From an uncultured Clostridia bacterium (GTDB lineage: Bacteria; Bacillota; Clostridia; Oscillospirales; Acutalibacteraceae), in assembly GCA_937876375.1 (NCBI GenBank), contig CALEHY010000004.1, positions 1-19,306 of the forward strand: a DNA stretch of 19,306 nt, given 5' to 3'. Position numbers and translations under genes: made by a program. How positions within the stretch are numbered: the first letter of the stretch is position 1; each line of letters starts with the position of its first letter. The notes under the pieces were generated by a model, which did not search any database, was not told the origin of the DNA, and saw only the letters and a program-made list of their open reading frames with translations. Below are positions 8,501-15,398 of the stretch, piece by piece.

Positions 8501-9197
8501 AATCAGAAATTGCACTAAGTGTTTTGATTGCCATTAATGCAGCCTCGCCACCAAGCATAGCATCACCACAATACGACTTATAAATTCTTGTCAAAACATT
8601 ATCGCCATCGTCTAAATTTGTACCTGCAATATATGATTGAACAAAATCAACATCGGCTGTATATTTTGAATACTGAAATGTTTTGCTTGATATAATGCAA
8701 GCGGTTTTTAAAATTTGAAGTTGCTCTGCTGTATCTTTATCAAGCCCTTTAGTGTTTTCCACACTATTAATGATACTAGAAAGGTTTTTGTAAATGGTTT
8801 CTGTTCCATTTTTAACGTTTACCATACTATCATTAAAGCTATTTAATTCAGTATTGTATATTTTTTCCAAGGTTTTTTTATGATTCTCATCAATCTTAAC
8901 GCTTAACGCATCAATTTTTGCAGATATTTCATCAAGCTTTTTCTTTATTTCCTTTAGATCTTTCATAATATCTTTTGTTGTTGGAATTCCAAAAGCCTTG
9001 CCCAATAACGGAGCTAATGTTGCACTAGTAATATCGCCTACGAAAGGAATATGCTTAATTCCTGCAGTAAGTAATCCTACGGCAGCACCTGCAACTGGAA
9101 CACTTGCTTCTGCAGAAATTGTTGCAGGCATCATTGTTGTGAATATCATTGTTATACTTAACAATAATGCCAATACTTTTTTACTAAACTTTTTCAT
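5583..9197 (-). CDS. Cell-surface protein with GLUG-type repeats and C-terminal membrane anchor
   Basis: The 1204 residues begin with a Sec signal peptide (about 1-31, ending near SAEA). Residues about 32-75 are glycine-rich and hydrophobic. Residues about 78-130 are strongly helical with heptad spacing (KEIKKKLDEISAKIDALS), and helix continues to about 280. Residues 280-585 are not recognised. From about 590 to 1095 there are about 15 repeats with the core GGIVGY and NSG-x-I, which is the GLUG motif of bacterial surface proteins. Residues about 1169-1191 form a membrane helix followed by a basic tail (SKKRK), so the protein is held in the membrane and faces outward. There is no LPXTG motif. 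AGGAG lies 8 nt before the ATG. The gene is monocistronic, with its own promoter and terminator. A role in adhesion or surface layers is possible but unproven. Confidence 0.92.
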   Translation of the reverse strand: MKKFSKKVLALLLSITMIFTTMMPATISAEASVPVAGAAVGLLTAGIKHIPFVGDITSATLAPLLGKAFGIPTTKDIMKDLKEIKKKLDEISAKIDALSVKIDENHKKTLEKIYNTELNSFNDSMVNVKNGTETIYKNLSSIINSVENTKGLDKDTAEQLQILKTACIISSKTFQYSKYTADVDFVQSYIAGTNLDDGDNVLTRIYKSYCGDAMLGGEAALMAIKTLSAISDCMQDAYIANDIVMFACQYVNAHYNEYSELVKNDPVFAPYAGKLTDFANDSDFTSEISKIKEGSVLLFGEEILKEDDKINLQLGDPIVGGVVGAYNDMVSDAWCWYIKDRDYAKNTAVITYVKLDKEINFLIASDYGTTTRWDDKSSKKQTGTIESHARFSAALRTAPNRALSRDELKLLFDHIQNSDCFGTGDTNNVTLEQALKNFGFSFENYENHLKDEEKTLPESTRKTFLTKVDGDFGGSYDKTFTYGPQITDDVITAYDNFDKSYRIDTNYTNGKFDYMNIQLEGNSTDDFVAFYFTAAQTIDNEREFKDFYTNVANGDSYRNKTIRLTSDLDLSKLNLLTIWTDAKKENRFCGVFDGNGHTIKNIDMSSCTEWAGLFRSMGIDGEVKNLTIEDSKFGNGKGIAVGGVVGQATGDNSVIDNVTVKNCVIKGTDYVGGIVGTSSLKDAEYCDKMYSMIRIRNCVSDSTITGTANTGGIEGGGGSVRIENCTNKSTVTSSGIAGGIFGQGLNRSEDPRVVVSDCINEGDITSTGTYAGGIVGLIYSDARSHYIYNNNNSGEINAKNIAGGIVAVSYGGGTYNDNKNSGNVKSDDSHAAGVVAWIQDDGGSISNNENSGTINGYKSSGGIAGYVGDSDSDRKYSVENNKNSGDVDVTNGYAAGIVADLHTDNTDHVIKNNSNSGNISANSLTGGIIGYNVGGGVTSGNTNEGVIYSSGDNAGGIVGKIEDDATEIAYNYNYNNVTGRNQTGGIVGYIGSKSEDDKFNIHDNMNCGDIESTLSHAGGIIGHLCTDADHTVNNNINQYANVKGFWTAGGIVGRQDGGGMFDGNKIYKTSIVCSSDAGGIVGYITDDKCEFKNSSIEKEIPSPSSTSWFDKIKFGFKSNTMTYDESKIDKSKIIDVKIEGKKRSGKIVGYDDYRDKTLDGDTLAGSIFGQGNIVIILTMLAIIIVAGATIIIVSKKRKNTNVAQ
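5910..6986 (-). repeat. GLUG repeat block with a 123-residue, four-unit higher-order period
   Basis: Units start at each GGIVG-like core. Working outward from residue 738, unit lengths are 34, then 31-29-29-34, 31-29-29-34, 31-29, and a partial unit. The four unit types differ in their middle: type A has a T/S-D run ending in H before an Asn run; type B has GGG; type C has DD; type D has a longer acidic/basic insert. The same order recurs, so the true period is 123 residues (369 bp). The DNA copies have diverged. Confidence 0.85.
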
Positions 9198-9231
9198 AAC
9201 ATACTCTCCTTTGTTTGTTATCTATGATTCC

Positions 9232-9267
9232 ATTATATCATACGAATCTTACAAATTTCTGACAAAT
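9232..9267 (-). promoter_or_regulatory. Extended -10 promoter with the same 11-bp direct-repeat box, GLUG gene
   Basis: The 29 bp at 9239-9267 are identical to 5491-5519. On the minus strand the repeat pair TTTGTCAGAAA / TTTGTAAGATT is followed after about 10 bp by a perfect extended -10, TG-A-TATAAT (core 9237-9232). The start codon is about 34 nt further on. Confidence 0.7.
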
Positions 9268-9303
9268 CTGTTGTTTTACAAAAAAATTTTTTAATTTATG
9301 AAA

Positions 9304-9340
9304 AAATGCATATATGCAGAAATCTTGCATATATGCATTT
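9304..9340. terminator. Hairpin with A/T tracts on both sides, probable bidirectional terminator
   Basis: A 15-bp perfect stem (AAATGCATATATGCA at 9304-9318 and its complement at 9326-9340) encloses a 7-nt loop. T-rich tracts follow it on both strands. It lies between the DUF523 terminator and the promoter of the GLUG gene. It is a second barrier to read-through, or the end of something no longer present. Confidence 0.5.
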
Positions 9341-9409
9341 ATTTTTTGTTGCATTTTTCATCAAAAGTTGGCGCGATACCAAAACATCTGTCATCACCAA
9401 ACATAAAAC

Positions 9410-9447
9410 AACTGCCATAACGAAGGCAAAACTTCGTTATGGCAGTT
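9410..9447 (-). terminator. Intrinsic terminator of the lipase-DUF523 operon
   Basis: A 16-bp perfect stem (AACTGCCATAACGAAG at 9410-9425 with its complement at 9432-9447) has a 6-nt loop. It lies 25 nt past the DUF523 stop codon. On the minus strand it is followed by GTTTTATGTTT. Confidence 0.75.
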
Positions 9448-9471
9448 TCTCTTTACTGTTCCACTTTTTTA

Positions 9472-9912
9472 TTAATCATATAGCATAATTGCTTTGTTAA
9501 TTTGGGATTCGCCAAATACTTGGATATCATTGTCAAGCAAAAGCTGAGCAGTGACACCATTTCCATCAACGACAGTGCCAGTAAAGGTACCGTCATAGAT
9601 TTTTCCACAGCCACATGATGGCGAACGCTCCTTAAGTATCGCAAAGGGACAATTCTCCTCCCTAGCAATATAGAGGCATTGCTCTGCACCGGACACGAAC
9701 TCATCTGTCACGTCCTCACCAAGCTTAGATACCACTCTATCGCCAACAATCTCGCTAGGCTCTCTAGGGGACTGCAAGCCACCAAAGGTTTCTGGACAGA
9801 TAGCGATGATATCAAAATGTTCCTTTAGCTTCTCTATCTCTGGGATATAGTTGTTACCACCGTTGTACTTGCAATTCTCTCCAAGAAGACATGCCGACAC
9901 TAATATTCTCAT
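9472..9912 (-). CDS. DUF523 family protein (TudS / YbbK-like)
   Basis: This 146-residue cytoplasmic protein matches the DUF523 family along its full length. It has the opening SACLLG-x-x-CKYNGG (Cys8, Cys14), AICPE (Cys39), LQSPREP, and ERSPSCGCG (Cys100, Cys102). The family includes TudS, an enzyme that removes sulfur from 2-thiouracil with a [4Fe-4S] cluster held by conserved cysteines; the conserved Cys residues here fit such a cluster. Whether this member desulfurates the same substrate is not shown. Its ATG overlaps the TGA of the upstream lipase-like gene (ATGA), so the two are translated together. No functional link to a secreted hydrolase is evident. A terminator follows. Confidence 0.88.
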   Translation of the reverse strand: MRILVSACLLGENCKYNGGNNYIPEIEKLKEHFDIIAICPETFGGLQSPREPSEIVGDRVVSKLGEDVTDEFVSGAEQCLYIAREENCPFAILKERSPSCGCGKIYDGTFTGTVVDGNGVTAQLLLDNDIQVFGESQINKAIMLYD

Positions 9913-11405
9913 AGTTTATTTGACAAATGCTGCTGACTATCAGCCTTGACGAACTGATTATAGCCATACTTTTTCTTAACAGCGTTGATATTACATCCAA
10001 CCTTACCACAAGCGATATTAGCTAGCAGTCTTGCAGCCTGTGAGCCATACTCAAACGCCATATGCTGTTTGTTCTTAATGAACCAAGTGTTATCAGGTAG
10101 AACACAAGTCTTTGCATTGATAGCCTTATCTGCTGACACATACTTGCCCTTTGCAGAAAGCTTTTTGCCAACCTTAGCTGTTGTAGCACCAGCTGACGCA
10201 TGCTTTGTATCAATAAGGATATCAGTCTGATTCTGCCACTTTGAGGTTACTGGGATACCATATGTGCCATAATCGGCAAAGATAGCAACCTCGACGCCCA
10301 TCTTCTTGATAGCCTTTAGGTTAGACTTTAATCTGCCCTGAACGCCATGATACTTTTTAATCTTCTTATATAGTCCACTGCTCTTGTCAAGGAATCCGAT
10401 AGCACTCATTTCCTTTACAGCCTTATCATAACTATCATAAGGGATGCACTCCCAAAGAGCAGGAATATTACCAATCCAGTCCTTTAGCACCTCTGTATAT
10501 AGAAGATTTACATTCTTCTCACTCTTGAGGAACTTGTTGAGATAATTGCCAGCGTACTTGATACGAACATCACCAACAGCAAGACCAATTCTAATAAGTG
10601 TTGAATACTTACCACCATACAGAACGTCTTGCAAATTCTTAACATAGGTAATGAGGTCGTTAGCATTAATCTTCAAATCCTTAGCAAACGCTCTAGCAAC
10701 ATCAACACCCTCAAATGCAGGGTTAACGAATACACAACGCTTAACGTCCTTTTCATTCTTAAACTCATCAATATAAGCAGACAGAACGCTACCACCTAGT
10801 GAACAGCCAACAAGAGTTACCTTCTTTGCACCAGTTTGTGACTTAACGCTCTTAACATAATCGTTAAGCTGTTTTGCTGTTAAGCACACGTCTTGACGCC
10901 AATCATATTTAAACAAAAATACATTCTTTGCGCCAACAGTCTTAACTAGCTGACGAGCTATACCAGGCTCGTTTGCTGTTGCATCTTGCCAATAATTCTT
11001 GTGATTAGCAAGAGAATCTGTATAAAAATATGATATACCCTGTCCCTTTGGAATATTGCCATCCTTGTCACAATTAAGCTTTGAGTTAGAAACAAGTTTC
11101 TTTAGCTCGTTAATAAGCTTGCTCTCGCTAACTGGACGATTTGGGTCGAGCATTCTTACAATTTGGAACAAAAGCTCTGGCTCGGTAATAAGGTTAGACA
11201 ACACGTCACCAATAGGACCGATACCAAGATTTTCGATTTCCTTTTCATCTGCTGTGCCAACATTTTCGTAAACAGATACAGCACCTAATCCGTGAATAAG
11301 TATAACTGGATTAGCCTCCTCCTTTGCAAATGCGACACTAATAGACGAAAGCACCAATATTAGTGTAAGAACGAATGACAAAATCTTTATTAATCTCTTT
11401 TTCAT
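9909..11405 (-). CDS. Secreted lipase-like alpha/beta hydrolase (LCAT-like fold)
   Basis: This 498-residue exported enzyme probably cleaves ester bonds in lipids. Residues 1-about 28 are a Sec signal peptide (KKRLIKIL start, FAKEE after the cut). The mature part opens with VILIHGLGA (oxyanion-hole strand). The nucleophile elbow GCSLGG places Ser202. Asp378 in ADYGTYG and His448 in KQHMAFEYG are in the right order and spacing for the rest of a catalytic triad. The layout resembles the lecithin:cholesterol acyltransferase family (LCAT, a lipase-like group). I chose the ATG at 11405, because AGGTGAT sits about 5 nt upstream; a GTG at 11414 would add three residues but overlaps that ribosome site. 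The gene starts just past the GH3 terminator with little room for a promoter. It overlaps DUF523 downstream. The substrate is unknown. Confidence 0.82.
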   Translation of the reverse strand: MKKRLIKILSFVLTLILVLSSISVAFAKEEANPVILIHGLGAVSVYENVGTADEKEIENLGIGPIGDVLSNLITEPELLFQIVRMLDPNRPVSESKLINELKKLVSNSKLNCDKDGNIPKGQGISYFYTDSLANHKNYWQDATANEPGIARQLVKTVGAKNVFLFKYDWRQDVCLTAKQLNDYVKSVKSQTGAKKVTLVGCSLGGSVLSAYIDEFKNEKDVKRCVFVNPAFEGVDVARAFAKDLKINANDLITYVKNLQDVLYGGKYSTLIRIGLAVGDVRIKYAGNYLNKFLKSEKNVNLLYTEVLKDWIGNIPALWECIPYDSYDKAVKEMSAIGFLDKSSGLYKKIKKYHGVQGRLKSNLKAIKKMGVEVAIFADYGTYGIPVTSKWQNQTDILIDTKHASAGATTAKVGKKLSAKGKYVSADKAINAKTCVLPDNTWFIKNKQHMAFEYGSQAARLLANIACGKVGCNINAVKKKYGYNQFVKADSQQHLSNKL

Positions 11406-11419
11406 AAATATCACCTAAT

Positions 11420-11450
11420 AAAACTAGGAGGGCAATGCCCTCCTAGTTTT
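11420..11450 (-). terminator. Intrinsic terminator of the GH3 gene
   Basis: AAAACTAGGAGGGC and its complement form a 14-bp stem with a 3-nt loop, centred at 11435. It lies 12 nt past the GH3 stop codon and ends in TTTTATT on the minus strand. Confidence 0.85.
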
Positions 11451-11461
11451 GTATCAAAATG

Positions 11462-13957
11462 TTAGATAGACTTGATTAGATTTGGAAGTCTTGTTAGAGC
11501 TCCACCGAGTCTCCAGAAGATCTTGCTAAATCCAACGAATGTTGACTGATCATCATTCAAAATCATTAGAAGACCATCTGCCATAGCTGGTGAGAATACA
11601 CCCATAGACATTTGGATGAAGTTACGGATAGGAATCTGTGTTGCCATAGCAGCAAGCATCTTGCCATCACCGTTCTCTGCAGAGCCAAAGTTAACCATTA
11701 CCTTGTTGATAATGTTACAGATCCTACCGCCCCACTTTGTGTATTTTGCATCGTTTAGGCAAGAGTAGATATCTATCTTCTTGTTAGGGTCAATCTCTGG
11801 ATTTGGAAGCTCGCCATAGATAGCAGCAAAATCATCACGAGAGATATTAGCAATATCGTTGTAGTATGCTGGAGCACACTCTCTGTAATCTGGGATATCA
11901 CAAGCAGGAGCCTCAACAGATACTGTAGCGCAAAGCTTTGCATCTCTTGATGAAGCAGCAACGATGATATCAAAGTCACCAGACTCAACACACCAGTCAT
12001 TGATATTAACATTGTAGAAAGCGAATGCTCTCTTATCAAGCTCGATAGCAACCTCTGTCTCCTCGCCAGCATTTAGGAATACCTTCTTGAAGCCCTTAAG
12101 CTCCTTTTCTGGACGGAAGATAGTTGACTCCTTATCAGCAACATAAACCTGTGCAATTTCTGCACCAGCAACGTCACCAGTGTTCTTAACCTTGAATGAT
12201 ACAGTAACAGTATCAGTATCCTTGATTGAAGCAGCAGATAGCTTGATATCGCTGTACTCGAATGTGGTGTATGATAGACCATAACCGAATGGGAATACTA
12301 CGTCAAGATTTGCACTATCATAGTATCTGTAACCGATATATACGCTCTCCTTGTGCTCTGAAGTAACAGGACCACCAGGATAGTTGCCGAATGTTGGGTT
12401 AACCTCGAATGAGGTTGGATATGTTTCTGTAGTCTTACCAGATGGGTTAACAGCGCCAACAAGAATGTTTGCAACAGCTGCACCACCAGCCTGACCACCA
12501 AGACCAGAGTTAAGTAGACCCTTAACCTCTGATAGCCATGGCATAAGAACAACTGAACCACCAGCAAGAACAACTACTGTGTTAGGGTTAGCAGATGCAA
12601 CGTCAGAAATAAGCTTGTTGTGGTTAGCTGGCATCTCGATAGTCTCTCTATCGTAGCCCTCACCCTCAAAGTCCTCTGTTAGACCAGCAAATACGATAGC
12701 GATATCAGCATTCTTTGCTGCTGAAATAGCCTCTGCTGTAAGCTGTGACTCTGTCTTTCTGTCCTTATCCTTCTTGCCAGGAGCAGTCTTGTAATAGCCC
12801 TGTGCATATGTAACGTCAACGCCAAGAGCAACTAGCTCGTCATAAGCGTTTGATAGCATTGTTGGATTGATAACAGATGAACCAGCACCCTGATAACGAG
12901 GAGCCTTTGCCATCTCACCGATAACAGCAACCTTCTGTCCAGCCTTAAGTGGAAGAATGCTATCATCGTTCTTAAGTAGAACCATTGAGCCCTCTGCAAT
13001 CTTCTGTGCTACCTTGTGATGAGCCTTCTTGTCATATGTATGCTCCTTCTCAAGAGCTGGCTTTGACTTGATAATAAGGTCAACTACAGCGTCAACTCTG
13101 TCATTCAAATCAGCCTCATCAAGCTCGCCAGACTGGATAGCATCGATAATCTTCTTTGCATTAAGCTTACCAGAAGTAGGCATCTCTAGATCTGTGCCAC
13201 ACTTAACACCGTCAACACGATCAACAGAAGCACCCCAGTCAGTAACGATAAGACCATTGAAGCCCCACTCCTTACGAAGCACCTCTTGCTGCATCCAGTA
13301 GTTCTGTGATGCGTATGTGCCATTAACTCTGTTGTATGAATTCATTACTGTCCAAGGCTGTGCCTCCTTAACAGCAATCTCGAATGCTGGGAAATAAATC
13401 TCACGCATAGTTCTCTCATCGATAACCTCGTTAAGAACCATACGGAAAGCCTCTTGTGAGTTACAAGCAAAGTGCTTTAGTGAAGTACCAACGCCCTTTG
13501 ACTGAACGCCGTTGATAACAGCTGCAGAGCACTTACCAGCAAGTAGTGGGTCCTCTGAAAAATACTCAAAGTTTCTACCACAAACTGGAGCACGCTTGAT
13601 ATTAGTACCAGGGCCAAGGATAACAGATACCTTCTCCTTAAGGCACTCTTCACCCATTGCTGCGCCTTCTTCGAAAAGAAGCTCTGGATCCCAAGAGCAA
13701 GATGAAGTTGCTGCTGGTGGGAAGCAAGTAGTAGGTACAGAGTTGCCAAGGCCAACGCTTGATGAGCTCTTCTGCTCATCTGGCTCTGGAACATAGTCCT
13801 TACCCTTTGCTTTACGCAAGCCGTGAGGGCCATCAGTAATCATAATTTTTGGAAGACCAAGCTCTGGTGCTTCCTCCAAATGCCAATAATCGTAGCCGGA
13901 AACGAATGCAGCCTTTTGCTCAAGGCTCATCTTTCCAACAATTTCTGGGTGTTTCAT
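11462..13957 (-). CDS. GH3 family beta-glucosidase / glycoside hydrolase
   Basis: This 831-residue cytoplasmic enzyme is predicted to release terminal beta-linked sugars, mostly glucose, from oligosaccharides or glucosides. The GH3 barrel (about 1-290) shows ITDGPHGLR near residue 40, KHFACNS with Lys161-His162, and the nucleophile Asp240 in VTDWGAS. The second domain (about 310-520) contains EGEGYDRE, the segment where the acid/base Glu is expected in this subfamily. A fibronectin-III-like domain follows (about 560-660, FPFGYGLSYTTFEYSD before it). The last roughly 160 residues are an extra helical region seen in many gut Clostridia GH3 enzymes. There is no signal peptide, so the substrate must be imported or made inside. 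GGAAGGAG precedes the ATG, and the gene stands alone between its promoter and terminator. Sugar specificity cannot be set from sequence. Confidence 0.95.
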   Translation of the reverse strand: MKHPEIVGKMSLEQKAAFVSGYDYWHLEEAPELGLPKIMITDGPHGLRKAKGKDYVPEPDEQKSSSSVGLGNSVPTTCFPPAATSSCSWDPELLFEEGAAMGEECLKEKVSVILGPGTNIKRAPVCGRNFEYFSEDPLLAGKCSAAVINGVQSKGVGTSLKHFACNSQEAFRMVLNEVIDERTMREIYFPAFEIAVKEAQPWTVMNSYNRVNGTYASQNYWMQQEVLRKEWGFNGLIVTDWGASVDRVDGVKCGTDLEMPTSGKLNAKKIIDAIQSGELDEADLNDRVDAVVDLIIKSKPALEKEHTYDKKAHHKVAQKIAEGSMVLLKNDDSILPLKAGQKVAVIGEMAKAPRYQGAGSSVINPTMLSNAYDELVALGVDVTYAQGYYKTAPGKKDKDRKTESQLTAEAISAAKNADIAIVFAGLTEDFEGEGYDRETIEMPANHNKLISDVASANPNTVVVLAGGSVVLMPWLSEVKGLLNSGLGGQAGGAAVANILVGAVNPSGKTTETYPTSFEVNPTFGNYPGGPVTSEHKESVYIGYRYYDSANLDVVFPFGYGLSYTTFEYSDIKLSAASIKDTDTVTVSFKVKNTGDVAGAEIAQVYVADKESTIFRPEKELKGFKKVFLNAGEETEVAIELDKRAFAFYNVNINDWCVESGDFDIIVAASSRDAKLCATVSVEAPACDIPDYRECAPAYYNDIANISRDDFAAIYGELPNPEIDPNKKIDIYSCLNDAKYTKWGGRICNIINKVMVNFGSAENGDGKMLAAMATQIPIRNFIQMSMGVFSPAMADGLLMILNDDQSTFVGFSKIFWRLGGALTRLPNLIKSI

Positions 13958-13993
13958 AGGAAAACTCCTTCCATTTTTAATATATCAAGGAAT

Positions 13994-14022
13994 ATTATAC
14001 AATAAGATGAACAATTTGTCAC
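13994..14022 (-). promoter_or_regulatory. Sigma-A promoter of the GH3 gene
   Basis: On the minus strand GTGACA (14022-14017), a 17-nt spacer and TATAAT (13999-13994) lie about 37 nt before the ATG. It diverges from the SCP2 promoter about 70 bp away; the AT-rich spacer between them could hold a shared operator, but I see no clear one. Confidence 0.75.
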
Positions 14023-14091
14023 TATTTTTTGTTAATTTTTTTACAATATATATTGATAGATATTTTTATATAATTTGTCGAGTTATTTTTC

Positions 14092-14120
14092 TTGATTAAT
14101 AAAAATAAATATGCTACAAT
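14092..14120 (+). promoter_or_regulatory. Sigma-A promoter of the SCP2 gene
   Basis: TTGATT (14092-14097), a 17-nt spacer and TACAAT (14115-14120) are present. The -10 is preceded by TG one base away (TGCTACAAT), so it is also an extended -10. Confidence 0.75.
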
Positions 14121-14148
14121 GTTAAAAAATTTTAAGGAGGCGTATACT

Positions 14149-14478
14149 ATGGCAATGACATATGAGTCAATCGTAGAAGCTACAAGAAATAAGTTTTACG
14201 ATATTAATGTATCTTCCGTTCAGGGTACTATGGCTTTTCAGATTAATATTGAGGGCAAGGCTGTTAACGGCATCTTTTACATAGAGATAAAAGACGGTCA
14301 GGTTCACGTTGAGCCTTATGAGTATTATGACAGAAACGCTATCATCCATATCAACGGTACAAACTGGATTAAGCTTATCGGTAACAAGCTAGACCCAGTT
14401 ATCGCTTTCACAACTGGCAAAATCAAGGTTGATGGCGATATCAATGCAGCACTAGAAATGATTAAGTTCATTAAATAA
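14149..14478 (+). CDS. Small stand-alone SCP2 sterol-carrier-like protein
   Basis: The protein has 109 residues. TAAGGAGG lies 8 nt before the ATG at 14149, which settles this start; an upstream in-frame ATG at 14092 would begin inside the promoter. The sequence fits an SCP2 lipid-binding domain: it has alternating strands (GTMAFQINIEGKAVNGIFYI), the segment NAIIHINGTNWIKLIGNKLDP, and the closing pattern AFTTGKIKVDGDINAALEMI. The FTTGKIKVDGD run is the most typical part. Bacterial stand-alone members are thought to bind fatty-acyl or other hydrophobic ligands, since these organisms lack sterols; the actual ligand is unknown. It is cytoplasmic, monocistronic, and followed by a terminator. Confidence 0.85.
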   Translation: MAMTYESIVEATRNKFYDINVSSVQGTMAFQINIEGKAVNGIFYIEIKDGQVHVEPYEYYDRNAIIHINGTNWIKLIGNKLDPVIAFTTGKIKVDGDINAALEMIKFIK

Positions 14479-14497
14479 TGTAAAAAAACAAATAGCA

Positions 14498-14544
14498 AAC
14501 ACGATGCTCTTAATATAAAGGGTATCGTGTTTTTGTTTTAACAA
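14498..14544 (+). terminator. Intrinsic terminator of the SCP2 gene
   Basis: ACACGATGCTCTTA and a nearly complementary arm (TAAGGG-like with two wobble or mismatch positions, ending ATCGTGT) enclose a 3-nt loop. TTTTTGTTTTA follows. It lies 20 nt past the stop codon. Confidence 0.75.
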
Positions 14545-14696
14545 GGGTTCATATCAAAAACAAATAAATCATTCTTTAATATCATTAGAAAGTTTTGTAG
14601 CGGATAGTTTTAGTATTGCGACAAGGTTGGTGTTGAAAACATATGATAAAAAAGATATAATTTATACAGATAAATTAGATTTTACGGAGGTATATT
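14545..14696. other. Intergenic region holding the HIT-gene promoter
   Basis: This is an AT-rich spacer. Apart from the promoter at 14633-14661 and a ribosome site ACGGAGG at about 14683, I see nothing recognisable and no open frame with a good start. Confidence 0.5.
14633..14661 (+). promoter_or_regulatory. Sigma-A promoter of the HIT gene
   Basis: TTGAAA (14633-14638), a 17-nt spacer and TATAAT (14656-14661) are followed 36 nt later by the ATG. Confidence 0.8.
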
Positions 14697-15158
14697 ATGT
14701 GTGTAATATGCGATAGAATCAACTGGATAAAGGAAGGGCGAAATCCATATTTTGTGCGTGAACTTGAAACCGGATATGTTGTAATAGGTGATCACCAGCA
14801 TTTTTACGGTTATACGCTGTTTCTCTGTAAAGAGCATAAAACGGAACTGCATTATCTTAATCATGATTTCAAAATCAAATTTCTTGAAGAAATGTCTATT
14901 GTTCAGGAGGCAGTGTCAAAAGCATTTGGTGCCGACAAAATGAATTGTGAACTTCTCGGCAACGGAGATGCACACATTCATTGGCATATTTTTCCTCGAC
15001 GGAAAGATGATATTTTGCAATACAGACCAGATGGTTTGCCAGGTCCAGTGTGGTGGACACCAATTGATGTAATGAACGATCCTATGAATATGCCGTCGTC
15101 AGAAAAGCTCGAAGAAATGATATTGGCTCTCAGAAAAGAAATTGATAAGCTGTGTTGA
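14697..15158 (+). CDS. HIT-family nucleotide hydrolase / transferase
   Basis: The protein has 153 residues. The histidine-triad motif is at HIHWHIFPRR (pattern H-x-H-x-H, near residues 98-102), preceded by GNGDA. The N-terminus has two cysteines, C-x-x-C (Cys2 and Cys5), as in many HIT proteins that bind zinc. HIT proteins act on the alpha-phosphate of nucleotide substrates, for example nucleoside phosphoramidates, dinucleoside polyphosphates or adenylylated products; which one applies here is not clear. The C-terminal half (GLPGPVWWTPIDVM) and helix look like the Ap4A-hydrolase-type branch. ACGGAGG lies about 7 nt before the ATG. It is monocistronic with its own promoter, and the hairpin repeat at 15247-15272 could serve as its terminator. 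Confidence 0.88.
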   Translation: MCVICDRINWIKEGRNPYFVRELETGYVVIGDHQHFYGYTLFLCKEHKTELHYLNHDFKIKFLEEMSIVQEAVSKAFGADKMNCELLGNGDAHIHWHIFPRRKDDILQYRPDGLPGPVWWTPIDVMNDPMNMPSSEKLEEMILALRKEIDKLC

Positions 15159-15217
15159 TTTCGATGCGGATTTATGAAAAAACACAATACATATTAAGAC
15201 AAGTCCAGTTTGTAAAG

Positions 15218-15247
15218 TTGTCACGATATTTTAGATATATGTAATCG
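15218..15247. repeat. Direct repeat, copy 1
   Basis: The 21-bp sequence TTGTCACGATATTTTAGATAT, extended by a similar ATGTAATCG, recurs at 15347-15376. It directly abuts hairpin repeat copy 2, suggesting both belong to one interspersed element. Confidence 0.7.
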
Positions 15248-15272
15248 TAGGGGAGACCTTTGGTCTCCCGTT
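15247..15272. repeat. Interspersed hairpin repeat, copy 2; possible terminator of the HIT gene
   Basis: GTAGGGGAGACCTTTGGTCTCCCG forms an 8-bp perfect stem (15251-15258 with 15262-15269) and a 3-nt loop. GTTTTTTC follows on the plus strand, so it could end transcription of the HIT gene about 90 nt after its stop. It is an inverted relative of copy 3. Confidence 0.7.
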
Positions 15273-15300
15273 TTTTCTATACACATATTCGTTAAATAAC

Positions 15301-15326
15301 AACGGGAGAGCACAGCTCTCCCCTAC
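15301..15326. repeat. Interspersed hairpin repeat, copy 3 (inverted relative to copy 2)
   Basis: AACGGGAGAGCACAGCTCTC plus CCCTAC forms an 8-bp stem (15304-15311 with 15315-15322). Its last 10 bp (TCTCCCCTAC) are the exact complement of the first 10 bp of copy 2, so copies 2 and 3 form an inverted pair around 28 bp. Confidence 0.7.
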
Positions 15327-15346
15327 AAATTTCTGTTGCAAGGACC

Positions 15347-15376
15347 TTGTCACGATATTTTAGATATGTGCAACGA
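15347..15376. repeat. Direct repeat, copy 2
   Basis: It shares 21 identical bp with 15218-15238 in the same orientation, 129 bp apart, then diverges slightly (GTGCAACGA against ATGTAATCG). Confidence 0.7.
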
Positions 15377-15398
15377 TAAGAGTATACTTAACGAAAAC

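Noticed and set aside
9306..9488. 60-codon plus-strand open frame between the GLUG and DUF523 genes
   Set aside because: It runs through two strong hairpins that act as terminators, has no ribosome site, and its sequence looks random.
13029..13301. Open frames opposite the GH3 gene
   Set aside because: Shadows of the GH3 reading frame in GC-richer DNA; no start signals.
14092..14148. Upstream in-frame start for the SCP2 gene
   Set aside because: The ATG is within the promoter -35/-10 interval; TAAGGAGG precedes the ATG at 14149.
14545..14632. Possible small RNA or riboswitch upstream of the HIT gene
   Set aside because: It lies upstream of the promoter, so would not be in the transcript leader; no convincing fold is seen.
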